Origin: Desulfitobacterium hafniense DCB-2
GTDB taxonomy: Bacteria > Bacillota > Desulfitobacteriia > Desulfitobacteriales > Desulfitobacteriaceae
DNA length: 64,000 nt
Reading direction: 5' to 3'
Assembly (NCBI RefSeq): GCF_000021925.1
Contig: NC_011830.1
Location: 3,755,001-3,819,000, forward strand
The notes beneath the pieces are model-generated. The model was not told the DNA's origin and searched no databases. It saw only the letters and a program-made list of their open reading frames with translations. The position numbers and the translations under genes were made by a program. Positions 52,700-61,232 of this stretch are shown piece by piece. Numbering within the stretch: the first letter of the stretch is position 1; the number at the start of each line of letters is the position of its first letter.

Positions 52700-52978
52700 C
52701 TACTTAATGAATTTCGCTAAAACGGCAATCAATTCATCGATGGATTCATCCTGATGGTTTTCTACTACAGCTTTTTGCAAACACTCCCGCGAATGGTTCT
52801 CAAAGATTAAAACGCCAACTTTATTAATGGCTGCGCGTACAGCTGCAACTTGAATTAAAATATCCACACAATACTTTTCATTATCCACCATGCGCTGAAG
52901 ACCTTTAACCTGACCTTCAATTTTCTTCAAACGACGGATAATATCTTCCTTTTGTGCTAAATCAGAGTTTTCCTGCAC
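52700..52978 (-). CDS. csoR: CsoR-family metal-sensing repressor
   Basis: 92 residues from a GTG at 52978, with GAGGGG upstream; the frame extends to 53050, but that part includes the promoter itself. The family core is QVKGLQRMVDNEKYCVDILI; the copper ligands of CsoR would be Cys37, His62 and Cys66 (KYCVDI, ENHSREC). It would release its DNA site on binding copper. No copper transporter or chaperone lies next to it here; the gene downstream is trxA. Confidence 0.85.
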   Translation of the reverse strand: MQENSDLAQKEDIIRRLKKIEGQVKGLQRMVDNEKYCVDILIQVAAVRAAINKVGVLIFENHSRECLQKAVVENHQDESIDELIAVLAKFIK

Positions 52979-52997
52979 TACACGTTCCCCTCTCTGA

Positions 52998-53012
52998 TAC
53001 CCATAGGGGGTA
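52998..53012. promoter_or_regulatory. Probable CsoR operator
   Basis: TACCCATAGGGGGTA (plus strand) is a G/C-tract dyad of the CsoR type, placed between the -10 and the ribosome site of csoR, so the gene is probably autoregulated. Confidence 0.65.
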
Positions 53013-53020
53013 CATCCTTT

Positions 53021-53050
53021 ATTATAAAACAGAGTCCCTTCCTTTGTCAA
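53021..53050 (-). promoter_or_regulatory. Sigma-A promoter of csoR
   Basis: TTGACA, 18 bases, TATAAT on the minus strand; both hexamers are consensus. Confidence 0.85.
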
Positions 53051-53106
53051 AGGTTTTGCTATTTAAAATTCAGATGGAATGTATTGTTCCATTTGATATC
53101 ATTATA

Positions 53107-54885
53107 TTATTTTGTTTTACCCGGCAGAATATCCCTTTTGATGTGCAATTCTTTCAATTGCTTTTCGTCAACGGAAGATGGAGCTTGAATCATGAGATCA
53201 GACGCACTTTGGGTCTTGGGGAAGGCGATCACATCCCGGATATTATCCTTGCCCGTTAAGAGCATGATCAACCGGTCTAAGCCAAAGGCAATCCCACCAT
53301 GAGGAGGCGTACCATATTCAAAGGCATCCAGCAAGTAACCAAATTTAGCCTTGGCCTCCTCAGGGGTAAGGCCTAACAGGTCAAACATCTGCTCCTGAAC
53401 TTCTCTTTGATGGATACGGATACTTCCTCCGCCCAATTCTGTTCCGTTAAGAACCATATCATAAGCCTTGGCTCTGACTTTACCCGGTTCTGTTGGCAAG
53501 AGGGGCAGATCCTCGGTCATGGGTGAGGTGAAAGGATGGTGAATTGCTACAAAACGCTTATCTTCTTCATCCCACTGGAGAAGGGGGAATTCCGTAACCC
53601 ATAAGAAGTTCAAGGCATCCTCAGGTATGAGTCCCAGACGTTTTCCTAATTCCAGCCTTAAGTGTCCCAAGGCATCGGCAACGACAGCTTCCTTATCGGC
53701 TACAAAGAAGAGAATATCTCCTGTTTCCCCTTTCAGTTTGGCGATTAAGCCGTTAAGCTGCTCTTCGCTGAAGAATTTAGCAATGGGGGATTTGATTCCC
53801 TCTTCTGCTAAAACGATATAGGCCAGACCTTTGGCGCCATAGATGCTGACAAATTGAATCAAGCCATCCAACTCACGGCGGGGCATGCCTGCACAGCCTT
53901 TGGCGCAAAGGGCTTTGACCCGTCCGCCTTTGGCTAAGGTATCTGTAAAGACCTTGAAATTGGAATCCTTGACGCATTCCGCCACATCCACCATTTCCAT
54001 ACCAAAACGAATATCCGGTTTATCTGAGCCGTACAGCTCCATGGCTTCTTGGTAGGTCATCCGCGGGAAGGGACGGGGAATATCTCGGCCGATGGTCTCT
54101 TTAAAAATACGAGCCATCAGCTCTTCCATCATGGGCAGAATATCCTCTACTTCGGCAAAAGACATCTCCACATCCAATTGGGTGAATTCCGGTTGCCGAT
54201 CGGCCCGCAAATCTTCGTCACGGAAGCAGCGCACAATTTGGAAATACTTCTCCATACCGGAAACCATTAGAAGCTGCTTAAAAATCTGGGGAGATTGGGG
54301 TAATGCATAGAATTCCCCGGGATGAACACGGCTGGGAACGAGATAGTCCCTGGCCCCCTCCGGTGAAGATTTAATCAGCATCGGGGTCTCAATTTCATAG
54401 AACCCCTGGCTGTCGAAGAAATTCCGCATGACTTGGGTAACCTGGTGACGAATCTTGAAAACCTGCTGCATTTCCGGACGGCGCAGATCAAGGTAACGAT
54501 ATTTAAGGCGAACCATCTCATCCACATCCACATCATCCTGGATATAGAAAGGCGGTGTTTTGGCTCCATTTAAGATAGTCAACGATTCAGCCACCACTTC
54601 GATTTCCCCGGTCTCCAGATTGGGGTTGGTCGCTCCTTCAGGACGGGGGCGCACTTTTCCTTTAATGGCTACCACATATTCTGAGCGCAGGCGTTCTGCG
54701 GCAGCAAAATCAGGCATATCAGGATTAAATACAACCTGTACAAACCCTGAGCGATCGCGGAGATCTACAAAGATAACTCCCCCATGGTCCCGGCGGCGCT
54801 GTACCCAGCCCAAAAGATGAATCACTGCTCCGGCATGGCTTAATCTCAAACTTCCTGATTCTGTTCGTTCAGCTAATAAGGTCAT
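53107..54885 (-). CDS. aspS: Aspartyl-tRNA synthetase (features of the non-discriminating type)
   Basis: 592 residues with an N-terminal OB fold, the class II core and the bacterial GAD insertion. The core has VSGMEKYFQIVRCFRDEDLR, ADRQPEFTQLDVEMSF and GIAFGLDRLIMLLTG. The OB fold reads WVQRRRDHGGV (His34) and PRPEGATNP (Gly84), residues that in other bacteria mark AspRS enzymes that also charge tRNA-Asn. It overlaps hisS by one base (TAATG), so the two are translated together under the T-box. Confidence 0.95.
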   Translation of the reverse strand: MTLLAERTESGSLRLSHAGAVIHLLGWVQRRRDHGGVIFVDLRDRSGFVQVVFNPDMPDFAAAERLRSEYVVAIKGKVRPRPEGATNPNLETGEIEVVAESLTILNGAKTPPFYIQDDVDVDEMVRLKYRYLDLRRPEMQQVFKIRHQVTQVMRNFFDSQGFYEIETPMLIKSSPEGARDYLVPSRVHPGEFYALPQSPQIFKQLLMVSGMEKYFQIVRCFRDEDLRADRQPEFTQLDVEMSFAEVEDILPMMEELMARIFKETIGRDIPRPFPRMTYQEAMELYGSDKPDIRFGMEMVDVAECVKDSNFKVFTDTLAKGGRVKALCAKGCAGMPRRELDGLIQFVSIYGAKGLAYIVLAEEGIKSPIAKFFSEEQLNGLIAKLKGETGDILFFVADKEAVVADALGHLRLELGKRLGLIPEDALNFLWVTEFPLLQWDEEDKRFVAIHHPFTSPMTEDLPLLPTEPGKVRAKAYDMVLNGTELGGGSIRIHQREVQEQMFDLLGLTPEEAKAKFGYLLDAFEYGTPPHGGIAFGLDRLIMLLTGKDNIRDVIAFPKTQSASDLMIQAPSSVDEKQLKELHIKRDILPGKTK

Positions 54886-56159
54886 TAATTTCCATCCTCC
54901 TTATATCTCTTCCACACAACCTCTTCAAAGTCCTGAAGCGGTAATTCAACCTGTTCTCCCAGCCTGAGATCCCGCAAAATAATGATTCCTTTATGGAGTT
55001 CCTCTTCCCCGAGAATGGCAGCATAGTGAGCCTGAACCCGATCGGCTGCCTTAAGCTGGGCTTTAAGGCTCCGGCCTAATAGGTCAATTCCGGCAGGCAT
55101 TCCCTGCTTCCGCAGACGGCTGACGATGGCGAAACCTTCCCTTTGGGCTTGGTCCCCTAAGGCCACCAGCATCAAATACTCTTTTCCTTCCCCTTCCTGC
55201 TCTCCCTGAGCAAGCTTCCGGGCGGCCAGTACCCGCTCCATTCCCATGGCAAAACCGATACCAGGGGTCGGAGGCCCGCCTACTTCCTGGACAAGGCCGT
55301 CATAGCGGCCCCCTCCGCAGATGGCGCTTTGAGCACCTATATCCTCTACCAGGACTTCAAAAGCGGTCTTACGATAATAATCCAGTCCCCTCACCAGGCG
55401 GGGATTGACTTTATAGACGACTTCAGCGGCACTCAGTAAGCTCTGCAGTTCCTTAAAGTGTTCTGCACACTCCTCACATAGAGTATCCAGGGTCGTCGGT
55501 GCTCCCTGGGTGATCTCCTGACAGGTTGGGTTCTTACAGTCCAGTATCCGCAAGGGATTTTTCTCAAAGCGCGACTGACAATCCTTACAGAGTTGCTCCT
55601 GGCGGGGAGCCAGGAATTCCTGGAGTTTCTTCTTATGCTCCGGACGGCAGCTCGGGCAGCCGACGGAATTCACATGAACTTCCAATCCCTTCAACCCTAA
55701 ACGGCTGTACAAATCCCACACCAGGGTAATGACCTCCGCATCCACCATGGGTTTATCCACTCCCAGAACCTCTACCCCAAACTGATGGAATTGCCGGAAC
55801 CTTCCCGATTGAGGACGCTCATAACGGAACATGGGGCCAATGTAGTAGAGCTTTACGGGTTGGGGCCCGCCATGGAGCTTGTTCTCTACATAGGCACGAC
55901 ACACCGAGGCTGTCCCTTCCGGGCGCAGGGTAATGGAACGATCTCCTTTATCAAGAAAAGTGTACATTTCCTTATTAACGATATCCGTGGTTTCACCCAC
56001 CCCTCGTTGAAACAACTCCGTGGCTTCAAAGATAGGAGTACGAATCTCCTGATAGCCATATTCCCTACAGATCTTCCGGATCTGTTCTTCAAGGTCCTGC
56101 CATTGTTCCACCACTCCGGGCAGCAAGTCCTGTGTTCCTTTCGGACGTTGAATAGCCAT
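54885..56159 (-). CDS. hisS: Histidyl-tRNA synthetase
   Basis: 424 residues from the ATG at 56159, with GGAAGGAG; the open frame reaches into the T-box leader but MAIQRPKGTQDLLPGVVEQW is the usual start. Class II motif 2 is IGPMFRYERPQSGRFRQFHQ, motif HisA is LVRGLDYYRKTAFEVL, motif 3 is GIGFAMGMERVL. A set of cysteines (CPSCRPEH; CKDCQSRF; CEECAEHF) in the insertion domain suggests zinc binding. It is followed directly by aspS. Confidence 0.95.
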   Translation of the reverse strand: MAIQRPKGTQDLLPGVVEQWQDLEEQIRKICREYGYQEIRTPIFEATELFQRGVGETTDIVNKEMYTFLDKGDRSITLRPEGTASVCRAYVENKLHGGPQPVKLYYIGPMFRYERPQSGRFRQFHQFGVEVLGVDKPMVDAEVITLVWDLYSRLGLKGLEVHVNSVGCPSCRPEHKKKLQEFLAPRQEQLCKDCQSRFEKNPLRILDCKNPTCQEITQGAPTTLDTLCEECAEHFKELQSLLSAAEVVYKVNPRLVRGLDYYRKTAFEVLVEDIGAQSAICGGGRYDGLVQEVGGPPTPGIGFAMGMERVLAARKLAQGEQEGEGKEYLMLVALGDQAQREGFAIVSRLRKQGMPAGIDLLGRSLKAQLKAADRVQAHYAAILGEEELHKGIIILRDLRLGEQVELPLQDFEEVVWKRYKEDGN

Positions 56160-56346
56160 AATTTTAAACTCCTTCCTGGAATCTATTCCAAATATGTAAG
56201 CTAAAGAAAACCCGGCTTCGCTCGAAGACACTGTCTTCGCACTTGTTTGCCTTATAATCACGCATCCAGAAAGGCGAAGTCGTTGGTTGCACTTATGCTG
56301 GAAGAAAGTATGCAACGAAGTTATACTTTCTGAAAGTGCAACAATA
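56160..56346. repeat. Hairpin cluster between the T-box terminator and hisS
   Basis: CGAAGAC and GTCTTCG pair around ACT at 56223-56239. Further up, TTGCACTT (56287-56294) pairs with AAGTGCAA (56334-56341), and inside it AGAAAGTAT (56303-56311) pairs with ATACTTTCT (56323-56331). The region is normally a short spacer in hisS leaders, so this looks like an inserted repetitive element or an added regulatory fold. Confidence 0.5.
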
Positions 56347-56630
56347 AAAAGCCCCCTCCCTTGCTGTAAAGCAAGGGACGAGAGCTCCCGTGGTGCCACC
56401 CTTATTGGCGGATTCCTTGAAAGGCTCCGCCCACTTTTTTAGTCGATAACGAGACCAACCGCTGTCATTTCTGTTCTTGGGGTGTCCTCCTAAGCGTCTC
56501 CCAGGCTGGTTTCAGTCCAGGCCAGCCTTCCCTGCCGAGAGATGATGCACAGTCTCTTCCCAAGAATTTCTCAGAAACTTAAGTTGCATAATGCTTTTTA
56601 AGCATGATAGCTCGAACTATGTAAACGTGT
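56347..56630 (-). promoter_or_regulatory. T-box riboswitch leader of hisS-aspS
   Basis: The T-box AAGGGTGGCACCACGGG is at about 56386-56403 on the minus strand. The terminator CCCTTGC, six bases, GCAAGGG with GGGGGCTTTTT lies at about 56347-56380. Stem I extends towards 56600; the specifier codon was not resolved with confidence, although a CAT lies near 56544. Confidence 0.85.
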
Positions 56631-56641
56631 TATATTACAAC

Positions 56642-56670
56642 ATCTTAACGAGAGAATGATCATTTGTCAA
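56642..56670 (-). promoter_or_regulatory. Sigma-A promoter of hisS-aspS
   Basis: TTGACA, 17 bases, TAAGAT on the minus strand, directly ahead of the T-box leader. Confidence 0.8.
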
Positions 56671-56802
56671 TGCGTCAAATACAGTTTTGTTATACAGTTT
56701 ATCCAATGAGATACCATAATAACCCCATTATAATCAATGATACTTACATGTTTAGGATGATTTAGGGAAAACTTAAAAGACAAAGCAAGGAGGTTATTGA
56801 TC

Positions 56803-56916
56803 ATGTCAGACAAGCAAACCGATAAAACCCGCACTCATGCACCCAATGCCGACGATAATACCCAAAGTCCCAACAAATCAGACCGCTATATCGACAAAGC
56901 AACGAAGCAAAAATAA
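56803..56916 (+). CDS. 37-residue small hydrophilic protein
   Basis: An ATG with AAGGAGG upstream begins MSDKQTDKTRTHAPNADDNT and continues QSPNKSDRYIDKATKQK. It is very polar, without hydrophobic segments, and is closed by its own terminator, so it has all marks of a real gene. No family is recognised. It could be a small spore or stress protein, but this is a guess. Confidence 0.6.
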   Translation: MSDKQTDKTRTHAPNADDNTQSPNKSDRYIDKATKQK

Positions 56917-56947
56917 GATCGGAGCAGCTCCGATCTTATTTTTTCAT
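56915..56947 (+). terminator. Terminator of the 37-residue gene
   Basis: AAGATCGGAGC and GCTCCGATCTT pair with a two-base loop, followed by ATTTTTTC. Confidence 0.85.
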
Positions 56948-56963
56948 ATTAAGTCATATAGTT

Positions 56964-57413
56964 TCAATCGAGGTAATCGTTTAGAAGAAGAGTCTCGACT
57001 CCCTCTACCTTTTGAAGTCTTACATCATTGGTAACAAAAAGCTTTGCCTTTTCTTGGATAGCTGTGGCTATAAAGATTGCATCCGGAGTCTTCAATCCAT
57101 AAGCTGCTCTAAGCTTTGCAGCTTTAAATGCGATCTTATTGTTAACTTCTTTTAGCTCCAAATTAGGAAATGTACCTATAAAAGCCATATAACGATTGAC
57201 GAGCACTTTATCTCTTTCACGAAGTGGTTTAGTCAACACTTCTGTCATCAGTAATATTGAAGAAACAGCATAGACAGTACCGGACTCAATCGAATTAAAG
57301 AGTTCTCGTACAACATTAAAAAATATGGGATTTCTCTCCATGAGGTAGATAAAAGAATTTGTATCAATTGCGATACAATCATATTGCTTAATCTTATCCT
57401 CTAATCGTCCCAC
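56964..57413 (-). CDS. PIN domain toxin/nuclease (VapC-like)
   Basis: 149 residues from a GTG at 57413, with GGGAGAGGG upstream; the open frame extends into the antitoxin but this start fits better. The PIN acidic set is visible: CIAIDTNSFIYLMERNP (Asp17), SSILLMTEVLTKPL, LKTPDAIFIATAI and FVTNDVRLQKV. It would cut RNA. It overlaps the upstream antitoxin-like gene by 13 bases, the usual toxin-antitoxin layout. Confidence 0.85.
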   Translation of the reverse strand: MGRLEDKIKQYDCIAIDTNSFIYLMERNPIFFNVVRELFNSIESGTVYAVSSILLMTEVLTKPLRERDKVLVNRYMAFIGTFPNLELKEVNNKIAFKAAKLRAAYGLKTPDAIFIATAIQEKAKLFVTNDVRLQKVEGVETLLLNDYLD

Positions 57414-57664
57414 TGTTCCCTCTCCCGACGGATAAATTCTGTGCCTCCTTCTCCTTGTTTCCACATTTCAGCACCTAAACCTGATAATGCGTCTGTGTAG
57501 GACTGCGGCTTCTTTATCAAAGTTAATTCTTGGGATTCTTCATCATATATCCAGAGCACATCGTTTCCAAACTTTTCTTTGAGGCTCTCTATCATATCAT
57601 TGGGTATCAATACCACGCTGTATTCTCCACCGGGATTTGTTATAACCTTTTTCTCAGTCTCCAC
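57401..57664 (-). CDS. Probable antitoxin of the PIN toxin
   Basis: 87 residues from a GTG at 57664 with GGGGGAAA upstream. The sequence (NPGGEYSVVLIPNDMIESLK, then LGAEMWKQGEGGTEFIRRER) is small, acidic to neutral, and without a clear known fold; an AbrB-like start is possible. Its position just upstream of a PIN-domain gene with overlap supports an antitoxin role. Confidence 0.65.
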   Translation of the reverse strand: METEKKVITNPGGEYSVVLIPNDMIESLKEKFGNDVLWIYDEESQELTLIKKPQSYTDALSGLGAEMWKQGEGGTEFIRREREQWDD

Positions 57665-57791
57665 GATATTTCCCCCTTCTCAATAATAGCTCTTAATTTA
57701 TTATACACCTTCTGTGACTAAATTAAAATTTACGAATTGTAACTTTATGGTACACACCTTAAAGAGTCTTGCCATTTAGAGCATCTTCACT

Positions 57792-57842
57792 ATACAAAAA
57801 AAGATCGGAGTACCCTCGGTACCCTCCGATCTTTTTTTGTAT
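57792..57842. terminator. Bidirectional terminator
   Basis: AAAAAAAGATCGGAG and CTCCGATCTTTTTTT pair around a 13-base loop. It lies between the PIN pair and the DIP1984 gene. Its stem shares AGATCGGAG with the terminator at 56915. Confidence 0.8.
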
Positions 57843-57859
57843 GCCTTTATTTCCCCATA

Positions 57860-58066
57860 CCCGCCCTCACTGAATTCGCAAATTAGTACGCGGTGGTTAC
57901 AATCACAATAAGTCGTACCGGTGTCACATTACTGGGCCTGACTTGTTAAGAGTGGAGTCGAACCACCAGTATTGCCCCCATACTACCATCAACCCAACTC
58001 ACCCAGTTGGCGGGTTTGTACTCACCTTTGCCAAATCAGCTACCACTGAGATTATTCATTATCAAT
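57860..58066 (-). other. Possible coding remnant downstream of the DIP1984 gene
   Basis: One minus-strand frame reads GEYKPANWVSWVDGSMGAIL, then VVRLHS, a TAA, and continues VRPSNVTPVRLIVIVTTAY before a second stop. It has no start. It may be the end of a decayed gene. A stretch GGTTCGACTCC gives it a tRNA T-loop look, but no tRNA folds. Confidence 0.3.
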
Positions 58067-58068
58067 AA

Positions 58069-58527
58069 TCATTCCATGAGATCAATAGTCCAGTTCATGC
58101 CCTGGATCCGGGTATCCAGTTCTCTGAATTCCCTCGACAATTGGTCCGCTTGCTTTTGGGTCTCGCCTACATCGATGGTGCTGATAAACTTCACTTCGGA
58201 GCGGCTGAACCGGTCGTGTTTGATAGCGGCATTCTCGGCAATGTGAGCAAGAATCCCCCTCTTATTGAGCAATAGATCCCTTTCCACCAAAGCATCGGCC
58301 AGGGTCCGCTTCTCATCAAATCTGATGTGGCAATTGGTTCTGTTGATCCTTTGAATAAGTTCAGTTAATTCCTTGAAGATAGCGTCAATCTCACTTAACA
58401 ACACCTGAGGATTCTCCGCCGGCTCTTCTCCCTCCTGAACCTTAACACAATGCTCCAGCCGGTTTCTCAGCTGTTGAATTCTTTTTTGATAATCGGCTCG
58501 TAAAATCAGTGCTTCTGCCAGTTTCAT
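58069..58527 (-). CDS. DIP1984 family protein
   Basis: 152 residues, mostly helical. AEALILRADYQKRIQQLRNR, EIDAIFKELTELIQRINRTN, ADALVERDLLLNKRGILAHI and SEVKFISTIDVGETQKQADQ are typical of the DIP1984/septicolysin-like family. The function is unknown. It lies alone, not clearly in an operon. Confidence 0.85.
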   Translation of the reverse strand: MKLAEALILRADYQKRIQQLRNRLEHCVKVQEGEEPAENPQVLLSEIDAIFKELTELIQRINRTNCHIRFDEKRTLADALVERDLLLNKRGILAHIAENAAIKHDRFSRSEVKFISTIDVGETQKQADQLSREFRELDTRIQGMNWTIDLME

Positions 58528-58669
58528 AGCTTATGGCCCCTTTCTCTTAAGCTAATAATCTATTAAGGCAAAGTCGATAGGCTCTTTCACCTCTTTGATG
58601 GCTTTAATACTATATAGGGATAGTTTACCAAGGTTCCTCTGTTTGCTCAAGCTCCTTATTTCGCTTTCT

Positions 58670-60373
58670 TTACCATTCGAACCAGAAACACACCCCTGCC
58701 TCCGTATTTTCCGCCCCATATTGGAAACCATGCAGCTCCATGATTGAGCGAACGATGGAAAGCCCAAGACCTGAGCCGCTGCCCGTTCGCGACTGATCCA
58801 GCTTATAATAGGCCTGCCAGATACGGGGAAGCTCTTCGTCCGGAATAGGGGAACCGGTATTCGTAATACTCCACCGTTTTTCGGTGATCTTTACCTGAAC
58901 CGTGCCACCTATCGCCGTATGAGCGGCCGCATTGCTGACAAGGTTATCCAGGACCCGCTCCATAAGCTCCCTGTCCGCCTTGATTCCGGCTCTGCCATCT
59001 ATCGCCCAAATAATTCCTTTAGTAAAAAAAACATCCTCATACCTCGACATCATCTCCTCGGTAATTTCCCGTAAGGAAACCTCTTCCAAAGCCAGCTTTA
59101 CCCCGCCGCTCTCCATGCGGGAGAGTTCCAGCATATCCCTGACCATACGGTCGCAGCGCCGGACATTCTCCTGAATCCCCGCTGCATAGTGCTCCCGCTT
59201 TTCCGTGTGGACATTCTCAGCCAGGTTCTCCGCATAACCGGATATAACAGCCAGCGGCGTCTTTAAATCATGAGCGATAGCCTGGGTCATGTCCCGACGC
59301 TGTTGTTCCAGCTCCTCGCGGCTGCGGAAGGTTTTCCAGGTCTGTGCCGAAAGAATTCCGGCAGTAAAGGCAAAGATTGCGAAGCAACCGATCCAGACCC
59401 CGCTCAGGATCGGCAAGACCCCGGTCAAAATATTAAATTCATTGGCCGTTACAATCCAATATTCACTGGTATAGCTGCCACCATCCTGAGAGTTAATCAT
59501 GCTTTGATAAGGATAAGGGGTGATAAAGCGGTAAGTGAAGCCCTCCCTGACCTCGATGGCCGGAGCTTGCATAAAATTGGCGATAGCTGCCTCGATGACT
59601 TCTTCAAAGATATGTTTATCGAGCAAAGCTTCCCGCAAGGCGGTCTGCCGCTCATCGCTGCGTAATCTTATTTTCCCGTCAGGAGTAAAGACACTATTCC
59701 CTTGTAGGGCTCCATGTTCATAATAGGGCAATTCACCGGCATCCACATAATTGGATCGGTAGACTGGAACACCTAATCTCTTCCCTCCGCCGGAGGTAAC
59801 CTCCCCCTGCTCATTAAAGGTGTCCGCCACGGTTTTCGTTACCCTGATCGTATCCGGAATGACCTCGGCCCCATCCAGCCAGAATCCCTCCATATCCAGA
59901 GAATAACGCCAGAGATCCCCCACCTTTACCGGATGATGCTCCCCATACAAATATTCTTCCATTTCTGCAACTTCTTCGGCACTGAACCACTTCTTAGGAT
60001 CAAGCACAGCATAGCCCATATAGTGGGTATTCCCTTTCCGGTGAGATGTATATTGGCAGGTCCAATACTCATTGGTGCTGGAGATCAGCTCTCCTTCCTC
60101 AGTGTAAACGGCGGCTTCATAGCCTTGATAAGAAGTCAAGGAGTTGATTTTCCAGTTGAGTTCTTTCTGGATGGCGACCTTTTTATCCTCACTGCCCTGA
60201 CAATCGTTAATAATACGCTCCACATCCACACCGATGGTCCTGGCACGCTCCATAAACTCTCTCTTGATTTCGTTTTTCTCCACGGATAAGACAAACACTG
60301 AAAAACCGCTCATAAAGACCAGCCAAATCCCCATCAGCCAGCTAAAGGTACGCAGATAGATCTTCTTTTTCAT
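58670..60373 (-). CDS. Sensor histidine kinase
   Basis: 567 residues. Membrane helices near 12-32 and 335-355 frame a large outer domain of about 300 residues. The kinase part has MTQAIAHDLKTPLAVISGYA (phosphorylated histidine near 393), RVLDNLVSNAAAHT (N box), NTGSPIPDEELPRIW and GSGSGLGLSIVRSIMELHG. No HAMP domain is clearly visible. The ATG overlaps the response regulator stop by four bases. The signal is unknown; the big outer domain suggests an outer ligand. Confidence 0.9.
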   Translation of the reverse strand: MKKKIYLRTFSWLMGIWLVFMSGFSVFVLSVEKNEIKREFMERARTIGVDVERIINDCQGSEDKKVAIQKELNWKINSLTSYQGYEAAVYTEEGELISSTNEYWTCQYTSHRKGNTHYMGYAVLDPKKWFSAEEVAEMEEYLYGEHHPVKVGDLWRYSLDMEGFWLDGAEVIPDTIRVTKTVADTFNEQGEVTSGGGKRLGVPVYRSNYVDAGELPYYEHGALQGNSVFTPDGKIRLRSDERQTALREALLDKHIFEEVIEAAIANFMQAPAIEVREGFTYRFITPYPYQSMINSQDGGSYTSEYWIVTANEFNILTGVLPILSGVWIGCFAIFAFTAGILSAQTWKTFRSREELEQQRRDMTQAIAHDLKTPLAVISGYAENLAENVHTEKREHYAAGIQENVRRCDRMVRDMLELSRMESGGVKLALEEVSLREITEEMMSRYEDVFFTKGIIWAIDGRAGIKADRELMERVLDNLVSNAAAHTAIGGTVQVKITEKRWSITNTGSPIPDEELPRIWQAYYKLDQSRTGSGSGLGLSIVRSIMELHGFQYGAENTEAGVCFWFEW

Positions 60374-61050
60374 TTTCTCTCCTCCAGACGGTAGCCGCTT
60401 TTCACCACGGTTTTAATCTGTTCCGCCCCTTTTCCCAGCGTCTGCCGGAGCTTTTTGATATGGTTATCCACCACCCGGTCATTCCCGGAAAAATCATAGC
60501 CCCAGATCCTCGCCAGCAGGGTCTCCCGGGTGACGATTTTTCCGGCATTCTCCATCAGCAATTTTAAGAGGGCGTATTCTTTCGGGGCCAGCTCCACCAC
60601 TCTTCCGTCCACCGAAACGGTGCCCCTGTAAGGATCGAGGCTGATTCCCCCCACGCTCATCAGGTCATCCCGTACCATACCCTTGGCCCGCCGAACCAAA
60701 GAGTTGGCTTTGGCATAGAGTTCCGCCAGGGAAAAGGGTTTTATCATGTAGTCGTCACACCCAAGGCCGTAACCGTGAAGTCTGTCCCCTTCCGCCTGGC
60801 GGGCCGTCAGGAACATTATGGGGACATCGCTGTGACGCCTGAGTTCCCGGCAGATAGTGAAACCATCCACTTCCGGCAGCATCACATCCAGCAGCACCAG
60901 GTCATAGTCCTTTTCCTGAGCGCTCTCCAACCCATCGGCTCCGTTGGCCGCACAGACCATTTCGATTTCACCGGCACTTTTGGCGGTGAAATAATCCTCA
61001 ATGATCTCTTGTAACTGCAGATCGTCCTCCACCAAAAGGATCTTGATCAT
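60370..61050 (-). CDS. OmpR-family response regulator
   Basis: 226 residues from the ATG at 61050 with GAGGAGGG; the frame extends 30 codons further. The receiver has ILLVEDDLQLQEIIEDYF with the phosphorylated aspartate at 55 (LVLLDVMLPEVDG) and FLTARQAEGDRL. The winged helix has LAPKEYALLKLLMENAGKIV and RVVDNHIKKLRQTLGKG. It pairs with the kinase downstream. Confidence 0.93.
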   Translation of the reverse strand: MIKILLVEDDLQLQEIIEDYFTAKSAGEIEMVCAANGADGLESAQEKDYDLVLLDVMLPEVDGFTICRELRRHSDVPIMFLTARQAEGDRLHGYGLGCDDYMIKPFSLAELYAKANSLVRRAKGMVRDDLMSVGGISLDPYRGTVSVDGRVVELAPKEYALLKLLMENAGKIVTRETLLARIWGYDFSGNDRVVDNHIKKLRQTLGKGAEQIKTVVKSGYRLEERK

Positions 61051-61156
61051 CCAGCTTCCCTCCTCAGGTATAAGTGTAGCAAACCCATCTATCTTTTCTG
61101 TGTCCTTACTCGATAATGTACCATTAATATTAAAAACCAAAGCTCTCTCTGCTAAT

Positions 61157-61201
61157 CAAAAGAACCCCCGCCCTTGCCCTAAGGCAAGAGGTGAAGGTTC
61201 T
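61157..61201 (-). terminator. Terminator of the EAL-HDOD gene
   Basis: AGAACC and GGTTCT flank an inner CTTGCC/GGCAAG hairpin; on the minus strand the structure ends in TTTTG. It separates the EAL-HDOD gene from the two-component genes. Confidence 0.7.
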
Positions 61202-61232
61202 CTACTCTTGATTCTTATTTTGATTCTTATTC

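Noticed and set aside
52700..53050. Longer CsoR start at the TTG at 53050
   Set aside because: That TTG is part of the TTGACA -35 box, and the extension covers the -10 and operator; the GTG at 52978 has the ribosome site.
57951..57968. tRNA-like T-arm (GGTTCGACTCC on the minus strand)
   Set aside because: Only the T-arm is present. No complementary acceptor, D-arm or anticodon arm could be placed upstream.
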